DNA from: Pseudofabraea citricarpa
Taxonomy: Eukaryota > Ascomycota > Leotiomycetes > Helotiales > Dermateaceae
Direction: 5' to 3'
Assembly (NCBI GenBank): GCA_029641185.1
Contig: JAPWGK010000018.1
Coordinates: 186,001 to 250,000, forward strand
DNA: 64,000 nucleotides
Shown one piece after another: positions 12,701 through 23,127 of this stretch. The notes below the pieces were generated by a model. It ran no database searches. It was not told the DNA's origin and was given only the letters and a program-made list of their open reading frames with translations. Numbering within the stretch: position 1 is the stretch's first letter; each line of letters starts with the position of its first letter. A program made the translations under genes and the position numbers.

Positions 12701-13326
12701 CGTTGGATATTTTGGTTGAAAGGCGTTTGAACGTTGCGGGGTCTATTCATGCTGCAGAGCATGCAATCCTAAGTCTTATGCCCAACTTTGTCGTCAGTAT
12801 GCCTGGCGATGTCAGGACAGAATGCAAAGTTCCTCAGAAGGAATTCGCGCAGAGAGAAACGGCTCGAAAACGACCGGCTCGGCTAACATTTTATGATGCC
12901 AAAGGTGGCGCAGGTGGTTCGGGCATCAGCACCAAAGCCTTCGAGTTTATCGACCTCCTTCTCGTACAGGCTTTGCGCAGAGTTGAAGCATGCCATTGCT
13001 ATGAAGGCTGCGTAGAGTGCGTAAACTCGGATCTCTGCCACCATGCCAATGAAGTCATGAGTAAGGCTGGCAGTGAAGTTATCTTGAAGAGCTTGCTTAA
13101 TCTCGAGATTGACATTGACGCTCTACCCATGGGCCCCGAAGAGATAAGCCCTGCTGGCATCGAGACAGTCATCCTCGCTCAGCCTGTGCTACCGCGTGGC
13201 AGGGTTGTGGATGTCGTAGAGGTCAGAACGGAGGGTGGCGGGAGAGCGGCCCGGGTGGTGCAGAGGCTGGATGAGGAAGGCGTTGAGCATGAAGTAAGGA
13301 TCAAAGAGGAACCAGAGGATGTATAA
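9793..13326 (+). CDS. HRQ1: HRQ1-type RecQ4-like 3'-5' DNA helicase
   Basis: Hrq1 is an SF2 helicase related to human RECQ4, acting in DNA interstrand crosslink repair and telomere maintenance. It is a single exon of 1177 aa from ATG 9793. Motifs in order: YAHQAEAI (Q-like), Walker A TSTSSGKS near residue 401, FPTKALAQDQ (Ia), DEIH box VVVDEIHVYNG near 512, SCSATVANP (III), TTALELGVDIGSLDAV (V) and QQSGRAGRRNK (VI) near 715. The C-terminal region carries the DUF1998-type cysteine cluster CHCYEGCVECVNSDLCH near residue 1070, a zinc-binding signature of this group. The N-terminal 150 residues are basic and low in complexity (RKRKRRAVEE). Length and motif order match the family; no break seen. 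Confidence 0.95.
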   Translation: MAGLQAATVSNKIVRKRKRRAVEEPEASDSTRASDLVPDREPQEAVVTLPTKTHDGGAKPRRAPKGKAVPKLTRNSSSSSNTVTSAVPWPPSIQALEKTHRALNLVFTFCSTRKHMATTFDTIKSAVEGHIKRELKVEDVAAIVALRPGGINFAYVDEAMLQIDVRGSERDETFKGGRARDWHAAGPPPDASVGGITGAEGLGSNGETGNEVLLFEYIDGDLKRQVQSKKTGEATKATRKLRDEDLKMPVFSQKQLLALIEKRNSKFGSAINAFLNRCEAEKLDPEETLIKEAEEYIPVPSISRSSTPKADNSSLPKSIPKERKTVSEIITEIKSNDWYTGQIVPDGHRVFDPQEAIFGDLNFQLSQDLVNALYNTKGITQLYAHQAEAINNLHDGHNVIVATSTSSGKSLIYQIPVLHELERDRNSRAMYIFPTKALAQDQRRSMKEMMRFMSGLEETIVETFDGDTPMVDRNLIRDQGRIIFTNPDMLHITILPQEEKWRTFLQNLKYVVVDEIHVYNGLFGSHVALIMRRLRRICAALGNRHIKFISCSATVANPQDHFKTIFGIKDVRMTDFDGSPSGRKEFLCWNTPYKDPGDPASGRGDTMAEAARLFCHLILRGVRVIAFCRIRKGCEALVGAVKHELTALERPECMARVVGYRGGYTPQDRRRIESEMFDGKLMGIVATTALELGVDIGSLDAVVTVGFPYTIANLRQQSGRAGRRNKDSLSVLVGDCFPTDQYYMQNPDEIFTKPNCELQVDLQNILVLEGHIQCAAYELPIRPDEDSVYFGKSLPEICEERMVKDELGFYHCSDRFRPVPSKFVAIRDTEEEHFAIVDITHGRNIVLEELEASRAFFTLYDGGIFLHQGNTYLVKEFNPERKIAKVELVKVDWTTQQRDFTDIDPVETEAIRRIPKSLSRAFYGAIKIQQVVFGFFKVDKKRRILDAVHVDNPPIIIFSKGMWLDVPKQALDILVERRLNVAGSIHAAEHAILSLMPNFVVSMPGDVRTECKVPQKEFAQRETARKRPARLTFYDAKGGAGGSGISTKAFEFIDLLLVQALRRVEACHCYEGCVECVNSDLCHHANEVMSKAGSEVILKSLLNLEIDIDALPMGPEEISPAGIETVILAQPVLPRGRVVDVVEVRTEGGGRAARVVQRLDEEGVEHEVRIKEEPEDV

Positions 13327-13864
13327 GATGAGGCTTCTCGTATAATGCTTTACGAGAATGTTTTGTATATACATTTTGGCGTAGTCCCTCACCTTCATGA
13401 TAACATCCCGGCCTCTCCGCCCATATTCGTGATGGCTCTTATTAGATTCGTGTACACTACTTCTATACCCAATTATTATACCCTTTTATATGCCCTTGCA
13501 TAACTGGTTGTCTCTAATAACTTCTGTCTGTTTAAGCTCACACATCATATTAAAAGATGATATTTCTATAGGCGTTTCTAACTAGATACGGACATATATA
13601 CTAGGGCACTCTGTCGTCTTCATTAGATTCTAGCTACTCAAGCCGAACCAGCTTGCTTATTAGATCACAAATCATCTCTCGAAGGGCGTTTCTACCTAAG
13701 TACAAATTGAGAGAGTAGCAAAATGTGTTCTTCGAAGTGCCCGTCAGCTTAGAATACTATACCATGTTCTAGAGATTCATTTGATATACTATGAAGATTT
13801 TAACCCGAGAGTATCAAGATACTCTATCTGTTATTACTTGACTGTAGGCTTGCGGATGATAATA

Positions 13865-14110
13865 GTAGCTAATCTATTTACCGCAAGATTAATATCCGTT
13901 AGACGATCGTTAAAAGGTCGTTGCTTATATAGTGAACATATAAGGCTGCGGTGAAAACAGGGTTATTTGCCGCAGGTCTAATATCCACAAGGCTGTCGCT
14001 TGAATTCTGTGACCTAGTATATAAGGCTGTAGTAAAACCCGGCTTATTTACCCCAGGTCTAATATCCGCAAGGCTATCGCTAGAATTTCATTACCAAGTA
14101 GATAAGGCTA
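13865..14110. repeat. Tandem repeat, three units of about 80-85 bp
   Basis: Units at 13865-13949, 13950-14029 and 14030-14110 share the order: TTATTTRCC, GCAGGTCTAATATCC, CAAGGCT, a TCGCT-GAATTC-like core, and a closing ATAAGGCT. Units 2 and 3 are clearly similar; unit 1 is more diverged. A partial fourth unit starts at 14111. The repeats are decayed rather than recent. Confidence 0.7.
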
Positions 14111-14510
14111 TAGCAATCTATAGTCTTCCGCATGATTCCAAAATAGGAAGTCTTATAAAAATCCTCTTAGTTCTGTGAGATAACTCGGTTTCTTCAACTT
14201 TTTTTCTATCACGGATAAATCCTTTAATATCCGCAAGTAACCTCGACTTTGCGAATAATCATTGTACCTTAACCCGACTTCCAATAACCGCAAGCCCTTA
14301 ACCTGGTGACCTCGCGCATCTCGCCTCCTTTTTCTGTTACGGATCAACCTAACGATAACAATTACCTTTCACGTTTTGAAGACAGATCTCATTCTGAAGC
14401 AATCGATTGACATCCGCAAGATTTCGAATACGCCTTTCAATATTCGCAAGCGAGCCAGATTTCAGGAACTCGTCGTCGATACGGGTTGAGAGGCAGGCAA
14501 CGAGAAAATT

Positions 14511-14784
14511 CACCTTCGACTTTTTTAAGCGACGGTCGGTTAATTGACATTCGCAAATTCGATTTTTCGTAAGACTGCCATCTTCCGTCAGACTTGTAAG
14601 ACTTTCATCTTCCATAAGACCTCCATCTTCCGCAAGCTTTCTAACATCTAAAAGTGAACCAGAGGAAATTTCTCGATACCCAGTGAAATACGGGCGACGA
14701 CATCATTCACCTTCGACAGTTCAACGACGGTCGGTTAACTGACATCCGCAAATTTGATTTCTCGTAAGATTTCCATCTTCCGTA
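14511..14784. repeat. Direct repeat pair, about 77 bp copies
   Basis: Copies at 14511-14588 and 14708-14784 begin with CACCTTCGAC and continue through CGACGGTCGGTTAA, TGACAT, CGCAAAT, GATTT, TCGTAAGA and CCATCTTCCGT in the same order. The offset is 197 bp. They differ at scattered positions, so the duplication is old. Confidence 0.7.
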
Positions 14785-15212
14785 CACCATTAAACATCCC
14801 CAAGAAGTGAGTCAGGTTCAAGAGACTCGTCGTCAACATGCATTCTGAACTAGACAAAGTCACAAATCAACGTTGACATTTTGAACAAAGGGGCGAGTTA
14901 TTGACATCCGCAAGTCTTGAATAACCGCAAGCCTTCAAGCCCCTTTCATAATCCGTAGCGAGCCAAATCCCAGAAAAGTCTTGTCGACATATATCGAGGA
15001 CGATAACGACATCAATCCCTTTGGGCCTTTCGACGGATAATTTCACCTCGAACGGATCTGTCGATATTAACAACCATAAGCCTTTAAAACCCACAAGTCC
15101 TGAACAACCGCAAGCCTTGATCAAGCTTTCAACATCCACAAACGAGCTCTATTTCAAGAACTTGTCGATACCAATTGAGAAAGACAACGACCTGAGAACC
15201 ACTCCAATCAAC

Positions 15213-17206
15213 ATGGATAGAAGTGAAATTCAGTCCCGAAGACCTCAAGAGGTTCAAGTGATAATTCAAGAGTACCTAAATATTCGTCGGGCTAGTTCAG
15301 AGCCAGACGCCTCGGGTAAGTCCAAAATATCAATCTCAAGTCTCGAGACAGGTTTTGACATCAACTGACAATATTTAAGGATTTTGTGCCAAATGCCTTA
15401 ATTTTGAAGAGTTCTGTCTCTTGCAAGCTGCGGAATTCTTTGGTTTCAGACCTGGCGGAGATATTCCAGATAACCGCTACGGCATTGCTAATAATATCTT
15501 TGGTTGGCATTTCCTTCTTGTAGATGAGGCTGGGGTCCTTCATCGTTGCAATTCCAACGATTCGGTTCCCGCTTGTTCTACGGGTCCCTCGAACTCTCAG
15601 GAAAGAAATGTGACAGAAGTGGCCTTAGCCAAAGAGGAGTGAGTCAACAGAATCCCTGCCAGTACATAATCCAAACTTACTAAGTTCTAGGACAAGAACT
15701 TTAATGACAACAGGGTCTCATTTTGTTGTCAACCCAGAAAGCCTATCGCTATTTCGATATTTGCAACCGTCCCATCCTGAACTTCGTGCTAGTGCAGCGG
15801 ATCAAGAATCAACATATTCAACGCAGGTAATGAGTTTTAGTGGTAGTGCAGCGGATCAAGAACCAATGAACTCGACGCAGACAAGGTACCTCAGCAATAT
15901 CAACCGCCAGGCGACGAGAACTTCCCATGGGCAAGGTGCAGTAGAGCAAATCACAACTGGCGATGCAAATACGTGTCTTCTTTCACCTCGGTCAATGACA
16001 CAGAGCGAGACGTCGATTTCGTGGGATGATGCCATTCAAAACACCAATCCTAATTCGGACCCTGCCATATTTTGTCCACCTTATGGAAACCGAGCCAATA
16101 CAAACCGTGGATACAATACTCAACTCTACGAGCTGGAGCGCCCAACCCATTCCTCACAACTTTATCAACACGGTAACCTGTCTTCTGATATTGCTATTCA
16201 AAGCACAAGTTCCCTGATTACACAACCTATGGATTCAGAGACTGGCCAACTCTTCTCCCCTCATGGCAACTTTGGATCTGTGCAACAAGCTATAGGTTAT
16301 AATACACCAGCAGCTTCACATTTGCACCCAAACAACAACAATAATACCTTTCTGGCCAACTCAGAAGCCTATCATTCAGCTGCGCTTCAGTCTCCTTGGG
16401 ATCAAAACGACGAGTTCGGAGCGGCAGAACGTCTAATCGCACCTCTTATAAAGGAACGCCGCAAGGTACAGAAGCCTCGTCGTTCATCCACAAAGATCTT
16501 CAGAAGGTCGAAAATGGCGCTCTGGCATGAAGACAAATACGGCGAACCTGCCAGAGTGCAATTTTCGAAGTACCTGGGCGACGTGACGTCGCGGGCCTAC
16601 CAAGCACAAATCTCAGGCCTCCCGGATTTCCTCAACTGCGCACTCTGGGTCACTCACATTCCTTCTGACGCCGACTACAGTGATGTTTTCGCTGTCATTC
16701 ATACTGGTGCTGTCTTTTGTTTGCATTTAAACGACCCAACCGGACGACACAGTACGAAAGCTGCAAAGTTGGTATTCGCCACACCAGAAGCTGCGAGACA
16801 ATTCCTCCTGGAGACGAAGAGTAGATACGGGGTACGAATCATGGGCCGTCGCATCAATGCCGTCTATAACCGTCATGGTTATGAAGAGTACGAGGCGCGC
16901 AACCGCAAGAGCAGAGTGCTCGTTATTTCTGGTCCTGCTCAAAACATGTCATTGCAGTTCTGGATCGGTTTCTTCCAATACTGCACCGTCTGTCAGTTCG
17001 AGTCGGCTCTCGAGCTGCCTTCTGATAATCCTCAGACGAGAGTCATGGAGTTCCGGTTTGCGAGAGTTGACGCCCAGGCTGAATCTTGCTTCGAAGCAAT
17101 TATAAGAGATCGCAATTGCCCTTTCATTTACACTGTCGGATATGGAAAGGATCCTTGCGAGCCCTCTACACATGAACAGGGAGCGGGTATGATTAGACTT
17201 GGCTGA
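15213..17206 (+). CDS. RRM-like array gene A (divergent member)
   Basis: No established function. Exons 15213-15315, 15380-15638 and 15691-17206 give 625 aa; first intron phase 1, second phase 2. About 400 residues of polar, Asn/Ser/Gln-rich sequence precede a C-terminal region made of two successive RRM-like modules. The first runs from CALWVTHIP through TGAVFCLHLNDP and AAKLVFATPEAARQFL; the second from SRVLVISGP through MEFRFARVDAQAESCFEAI to VGYGKDPCEP. The order matches genes B-E, but A lacks the ITEFD linker and is much less similar. Exon 2 encodes a cysteine-containing segment (FCAKCLNFEEFC) not seen in the others. An ATG at 15021 would extend into the repeat region and is less likely. 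A nucleic-acid-binding role is inference from the fold-like pattern. Confidence 0.75.
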
Positions 17207-19762
17207 TTTCGATGGTTGTGCTTCGAGTGCACGGAGGCAAGACATAAGTGGAGAAGTGATACGAAAATGTATACTTTGTACAAGTGCCTGGGGACAGGAT
17301 TTCTTACTCACTGGGCAGTGAGATACAAGGCAAGATCCGTGATAAGAGACATAAGGCGCTTAGGCATGGGTTTGCAAGCAAATAAATACAGAACTTTAGA
17401 AAACTAGAATAAGACACAGGCCCTTCTTCTTGGTTTCTGTCATACATGCTACGTTGTGTTTTGATTCCTTTACATAAATCTCTTGCAGAGGTTTTAACAG
17501 GATGTACTTAGGTTCTTTTCTTCTACATAAATCGGGCATAGAACTTTTCTATACGCCATGTCTTTACAAATCTAAATAATCCAATTTTGAAATCGAAATC
17601 GAATCTTTTATGATTACTAATGGATTTTGATTCTTGATTCTTGGATTAATCTCAAGTGCTTAATCTCAACTTTTTCACAAACTTGGATGTAGCCCCCAGC
17701 CCGAATTAAGTTCCTATGCTTGTTTTAAGGACCAGTCAAGCATATCTCTGATTTCTAGGGCAGAAGTGATGTACTATGTACATGATGTATAACGTTATCC
17801 GATTTATGGTTGGTATTTGCTACTCGTTTCACCAACACTCACTCCCCTATTAGGCTATTATTTCCGTCGAGGCGAATAAATAGACGAGCCAATAATATAC
17901 TGCATGCATAATGATCCTGCTCAAATATCTCTGCTTATTCCGAAGTGGTCAGAACCTCTTAAAGACGCGCTCGGCGCGCGTACCAGCTCCACAGCTTTTA
18001 CAACATAAGTCAAAGAGCTGTTCAAATTTTGGATCTTGCGGCTTCATCATTCAAATCGAGCTTTTCAAAGATCCTTAATTCATCTAACAGCCCATACTCA
18101 TTTAGCATTAGCACATATGTCTCCAATCCCAAACAGTGAAAACTAATCACTGCGGAATCTTGCTCTTCCAGCGAAACTCGAATATTGTCACATAACTCGT
18201 AGTATCCATGGATTGGAATGGTCTATGAAGTTGTCACTAACCCTCAAACTAGCAATCTTCGTAACTCTGTATTTAAGATTGTACTCATCGCACGTGCAGC
18301 ATCCAAACGATTCAACACTTGCGCAATCCGATTGTTTTGAGACTGGTTACCGACGTTCGATGGAACAACATCAAGTTTGTAGCACTTAGATATACTTTTA
18401 AATCTTGAGCTATAAGAAGCACGAGACCAAGCGAGTCACTAGGCTTTGATTGCTTTAATAATTTCTTTGAGCGACTTACCCATCAGTTAGATTCTTGCTA
18501 TGAGCAATTATTACTTGTAGCTGAGAGGTGACTATCTTTATGTTTGGTAGCTTGCGTAACCAAGCTAGTATGGCAGATATGGCCGTTTATCGATAGTTCT
18601 AAAGGCACGTCTAAAGTCAGATGGGCTTATTATCTATGAGTAAATGATTGCTGCAAATTTGGGCGCAAATAACCAAGCAACAGGGGTGAAATGGATAGTA
18701 AGATTAAGGATGGTGGCCTTAGACTCAAATAGCATAAATAGTACCAACAAATAAAAGAGCGGGAACCAGATTTTGCCCATACTCTGGACTTTAAGAGATC
18801 ACAAGGAGTTGGAGGTATTCTACATCCCCGCTAATACTTCAAACAAGCTTGAATTAATGGTGTGACAGACCCACGTTTGCAAGCAAACGATTTGGACAAA
18901 TGTATCTGTATCTTTCTACATAAATACAATAACATAGCCTCTGGGGATCATCTAACCAAATTTCTTTTAGCGATTCATATGAAAATCAACTTCGAGACTA
19001 TGACCGCTAGAGTCTGAGCCAACAGCTCTATTGTGAATTTGGCTGCCTCAGCATGCAATTTTGACATTTTATTATTGATCAAGACGTTTGGTTTTGCACT
19101 TTTAATTGTATCTTCAGTTCTTTATCCGCTGGTTGACTCGTCATCATGGTTGAGTTGGCGACACGTTCACCGCTGCTCCTATTAAGAACCAGCTATACAA
19201 GGTAAATTACAGAAACTAGATTAAAAACTCTCCGAGCTTATTAATATAGGACGTTAGAATGCCACTGCTCGTATCAATAGGCAATAAACCAATGTAAGTT
19301 TGATGGATTCCTTTTGGGAAACTTCTTTGCCTTCTTAATTTTCTGTCTAAATTTGGATTTATTACAAACTTCGTATGGTTGTTCAACCTACTCATTGCAC
19401 AAAGGCTCCATATAAGTAGTATAACTTTCTATTATAAATTTATGTCTCTCTTTACTAACCACCAAAAAGACTCCTATCAATATGTTTGCATAGGTACCTA
19501 TAGAATTCGGGCTTGTAAGCAGCTAAGCGAGCAAAGGACTTCAAGGTTCTGCAAGAACTGGCTGGTATGTACCTACAATCAAATAGATAGAAAATTAGCC
19601 GAAGGATTTTGAAATTCATAATCTTTCTGATTAGTATTGTGACCTCGACAAATGAGAAATTCACCTATTAGGCGGCGCTATTAATAGTTTCTTCGTTGCC
19701 TCTACTTCTTGAAAACAACAAGAACAACAACACAGTCATAGAATCACCTTACCAATCCAAAC
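17207..19762. other. AT-rich gene-poor interval between array genes A and B
   Basis: Apart from the minus-strand gene remnant at about 18.0-19.1 kb, I see no coding sequence. Short AT-rich runs are common. A GC-rich palindromic patch (CGCGCTCGGCGCGCG) sits at about 17967-17981 in otherwise AT-rich sequence. Confidence 0.5.
18022..19120 (-). pseudogene. Decayed protein-coding gene, family not recognised
   Basis: On the minus strand, several blocks read like real protein but are broken by stops and frame changes. In 5'-3' order they are a helical block (MSKLHAEAAKFTIELLAQTL, about 19060-18970), SYESLKEIWLDDPQRL (about 18980-18930), LAWLRKLPNIKIVTSQLQ (about 18580-18500), and a long block at 18405-18022 containing NNRIAQVLNRLDAARAMS and, after two in-frame stops (18244-18246 and 18223-18225), GYYELCDNIRVSLEEQDSAV to LDLNDEAARSKI-stop. 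The hydrophobic spacing and codon periodicity argue for former coding sequence. I cannot name the family. A heavily spliced live gene is possible, but the two stops 21 nt apart are too close for a normal intron. Confidence 0.45.
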
Positions 19763-20749
19763 ATGTCTCGCACCACATCGACCAGAGCTGAAACTTCCCC
19801 AGTGGCGATATCTGATGCTGAAGGGGTAGTACTTATTGGGCGAAGCTTCATGGACCTGCTGGGATATGATTCAAATTCTCACGATGGAAATGCGACTACG
19901 AGCCCAGCTTCAAACGATGAGTGTCTCCGCCCATCTCAATCTCTTACGCCACTACCTGCCACTCAGGTGCAGTTCATTGATCAATCTACAGCGACTCAAC
20001 CACCAACAGGCTTTGCTAGCAACGCTACTGGCACTGGCAACAATCTAGCGCCTCGATCTCGTCAATTTGTCCCTACTTGGAGCATTTTGGGAACCACAGC
20101 AGCAGTACCGGTTCCACAAGCAGCACAACAAACCAATATTCGGAAGGGGAGGGACAATTATCAAGGAACAATTACGGATTTCGATGTTCGAAATGCAACT
20201 ATGCCTGGGGATCAGAATTGTTCAATTTTCCTCACAAATATCAATTCCAGCGTCTGCTATGACTTAAAGCTCCTTTTCAATTTGATCACTACAGGCAAGG
20301 TATTTGCCTTTCACCTGAATACACCTTTACAGAGGGGGAATGGGACCTGTGCAGCGACATTGACATTCATGGACCGACAAGGGGCGGACGGCCTCATGAA
20401 TGCACTTTCTGGGAGAGGAATTTGGATAAATGGCGATCGAATTAGAGGGAGATGGGCAAGAAACATCATTGGACCATCAGACAGACCCTGGTACAGCCGT
20501 GTGGTACACTTCCGAGGCCCATTTGGAGAGTTTTCTTTGCAGGCTCTCCAAAGCCTTTTGGGTCAGAACATGTACTACGATCTGGTTGACAGCAGAGTAT
20601 GGAATACGCCAGCTTATACCATTGTCGAAATGCAGTTCGGCTCTGTTCGAGCGCAGGCAGAGTCTGCGAAAATGTGCTTCGATGCTCATTTTCAAAACAA
20701 TCATAGATACGCTTCGCGTTGGGCCAGGGATCCGTGCTCCAGATTTTGA
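19763..20749 (+). CDS. RRM-like array gene B
   Basis: No established function. Single exon of 328 aa; unlike A, C, D and E no intron is evident. The N-terminus has the small motif SPVAISDAEGVVLIGRSF, then polar sequence, then the linker YQGTITDFDVRNAT. RRM-like module 1 runs CSIFLTNINSS..., TGKVFAFHLNTP, CAATLTFMDRQGA. Module 2 runs SRVVHFRGP, FSLQALQSLL, MYYDLV, VEMQFGSVRAQAESAKMCF and ends ARDPCSRF. A run of eleven G follows shortly after the stop (20760-20770). It is clearly paralogous to C, D and E. The two-RRM reading is an inference from beta-alpha-beta-beta-alpha-beta spacing; classical RNP1 and RNP2 are weak. Confidence 0.82.
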   Translation: MSRTTSTRAETSPVAISDAEGVVLIGRSFMDLLGYDSNSHDGNATTSPASNDECLRPSQSLTPLPATQVQFIDQSTATQPPTGFASNATGTGNNLAPRSRQFVPTWSILGTTAAVPVPQAAQQTNIRKGRDNYQGTITDFDVRNATMPGDQNCSIFLTNINSSVCYDLKLLFNLITTGKVFAFHLNTPLQRGNGTCAATLTFMDRQGADGLMNALSGRGIWINGDRIRGRWARNIIGPSDRPWYSRVVHFRGPFGEFSLQALQSLLGQNMYYDLVDSRVWNTPAYTIVEMQFGSVRAQAESAKMCFDAHFQNNHRYASRWARDPCSRF

Positions 20750-21832
20750 AGCAAGTTTTGGGGGGGGGGGTGGAGGATTAGACATTTACCTCGCCAGAGC
20801 TTAATGACATGGAGGACTTTTTTGTGTAAAATGAACCAACTCCATTTCATTCATTGCTATAGTCCCTGCAACTAAACATTAAAATTACCACAAACGAATT
20901 GTATCTAGTCTTTCATAGTAGCACCTTTCAGTGTCTCGAAGTCGAAAGATATACTTAGATTCTTTGTCTACAAGTCAAAGCGGAACGAAATATTTTCTTG
21001 TCGTTTACCTGCATGCCTTGATATCATCCGCTAATGTAGATATACAATGAAATCGCAGCTAAAGCCTCTAACGATTGTAACCAGTAAAATCTGGTGTTCT
21101 GTCGAAGGTTGGAAGAGCTTCCACATTTTTCGAGGAACATCTTCGCAAGAATTTATGTAGCTTTATTGTTGTAACGGAAATTCTTTGAAACCTACACGAA
21201 TGTACTACTAGCGAAAAGACATTTACCGTAATTCAAAAATAAAATACATAGCTATTTCCCGGAACAAGTATGAGCTTGTAGATGTATTTCTTCGTCGCTT
21301 AGCTAGTCACGTTCCGTGAGCCGCGGCCTTCTCGTCTAACACTGATTAGATTTGTGTAAGTAATAACTAGAGGACTCTATACTGTGGTTTGATCTATGCT
21401 CTTTTCTCTTTGCTGCCATGCCAACACAGCACAGAAATATTGTGTGATATTGAGCGATTCACAAGTTAAAATTACAGTCTTTTGGGAATTTCAAGATATT
21501 TTGACACATCGCTTGATAATCGATTGTTCGAGGACGTTCGGGGACGATGAAGTAGCAAAGCAAAGCTTCTAGCCACTGCTCAACTTTGATAATAGACCTA
21601 GCGAGGTTTGGTCGGGTGAATTCAAGATGTTACTTTGTCCGCTGTGTCGCTCAGGCAGCCCTCGCAAGGAAAAAAGCCATTTATTTATCTCCTCTGGTTC
21701 CACTTCACATCCATCACCACGGCAAGAACTACAAACACTTTTCCCTAACGCTATTCTTGAAAATATCCAAAGTCAAACCAAATTCAGTCCTCGACCCTAC
21801 CAACCACATTTCAAACACCCACAACATTCAAG
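20750..21832. other. Intergenic, array genes B to C
   Basis: AT-rich sequence with no coding frame worth reporting. The poly-G tract at 20760-20770 and a C/A-rich 5' leader-like stretch just before gene C (about 21700-21830) are the only notable features. Confidence 0.5.
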
Positions 21833-23127
21833 ATGGACTTGTTCAACAGAGGACCGCCCTACGATGAAGGCATGCCAACTGCGTCCAGACAGTCGAGAAA
21901 AAATGGTAAGTGGCCCAACATAAGCTGAATCATATTGCTATGGAGTATATCAGTATATTAACTAATGGGATATCTAGGGTCTCGAGATAGTAAGGAGTTA
22001 TCGGTTTGCTCCCAAGGTACCAACATGTTCCCCACGCACAGATTCAATCAAGCAAGCTATATCAGCCGTATGAACACATTAATTCCACTTCCTCCTCAAA
22101 CAAAATTTGACTTGCGTATAGATCCCGAAGCCGTCGATGTTGGAGAAGTTTTTGATTCACAATACCACTTCGCCAGATATCGTTCCTGGAACCAGCCAGC
22201 TGATACAGACCCATTAATCATCACGGAAAGAGAAGCTATCGCGCTTCTGGGGCATGAACTAGCCCGTGAAATTGGTATTGATCAGGTTCAAGAAGGTACG
22301 TTATTTTATAAATCACCTTCTGCGACAGCATCTTTAATATGCTCAGCAAAGAATCAACTGACAGCAAAACGCCCATAGACAAATGGAGCATCGATACTGA
22401 TGGTTACACCATGAATAATCGAGAATTCATGCCCACCGCCAGAATTATTGGTCTTACAAGAGAGCCGCTGTCAGCCGAAATGTACAGGAAAGCTGTTGAA
22501 GCTGGTTTGGACATGGAGAATACTGCATACCAAGGAACGGTTACGAAGTTCGATATCGAAAATGCTGCTACGAAACCCGAGGAAAGTTGTGCACTTTATC
22601 TTACGAACATTCATCCTCAGGTCATGCACGACCTTACACTCCTGTTCGGAAAGATTAAAACTGGTAAAGTTTTCAGCTTCCATCTCTCACCGCCAGAGAA
22701 AAAGAAGGGCATTTCGACGTGCGCTGCTTTCCTGACGTTCATGAATCGCAAAGCAGCCGAAAATTTCTTGAACACATGTTGTTCTAGGAGTGGAATCTAC
22801 ATTGGCGATTGTCGTCTCAAGGCAATCTGGAACAGAAAGCGTATTGGACCTTCTAAGAAACCACACCAAAGCCGCGTACTCGAATTTAGAGGTCCGCCAA
22901 ACGAGTTGTCTCTGGATTCCTTGAACGACTTGTTTAAGCGTTATCTGTATTACGACCTGGTTACGGCAAGCGACACTATACTTAACGACTGCCAAAGAGT
23001 TGTTATCATGGAGTTTGCGTCGGTCCGAGCACAGGCTGAATCGGCACACATATGTTTTGGAGTGCATTTTAAAAATGATGTTAGATTCTCAGTTTCATGG
23101 GGGCAGGATCCCTGTGAGCAAGTATGA
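21833..23127 (+). CDS. RRM-like array gene C
   Basis: No established function. Exons 21833-21905, 21978-22295 and 22379-23127 give 379 aa, with both introns in phase 1. The second intron was closed at TAG 22376-22378 because an AACTGAC branch point lies 15-20 nt upstream and the frame is kept; a nearer AAAG acceptor at 22351 is a weaker option. Features: LIITEREAIALLGHEL (the array's LiG motif), linker YQGTVTKFDIENAA, module 1 CALYLTNIHPQ..TGKVFSFHLSPP..CAAFLTFMNRKAAENFL, then WNRKRIGPS and module 2 SRVLEFRGPPNELSLDSL..LYYDLV..VIMEFASVRAQAESAHICF, ending GQDPCEQV. Most similar to D and E by eye. Confidence 0.82.

Larger units (their letters stand above)
13327..15212. repeat. Gene-free stretch with degenerate CCGCAAG-type tandem repeats
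   Basis: No convincing gene lies here. The words 'CCGCAAG', 'TCCGCAAG' and variants (CCGTAAG, TCGCAAG, CCACAAG) recur many times between about 13.9 and 15.1 kb, usually preceded by 'AATAT', 'GACAT' or 'ATCTT'. Two ordered repeats stand out inside it and are listed separately. The sequence is AT-rich with many stops. It marks the left border of the RRM-like gene array. Confidence 0.6.

Noticed and set aside
13860..15150. CRISPR-like array
   Set aside because: Repeats are degenerate, unit lengths vary, no unique spacers are present, and the genome is fungal.
15021..15212. Longer N-terminus of array gene A from ATG 15021
   Set aside because: It would translate the degenerate CCGCAAG repeat field, and the other array genes have short first exons; ATG 15213 fits better.
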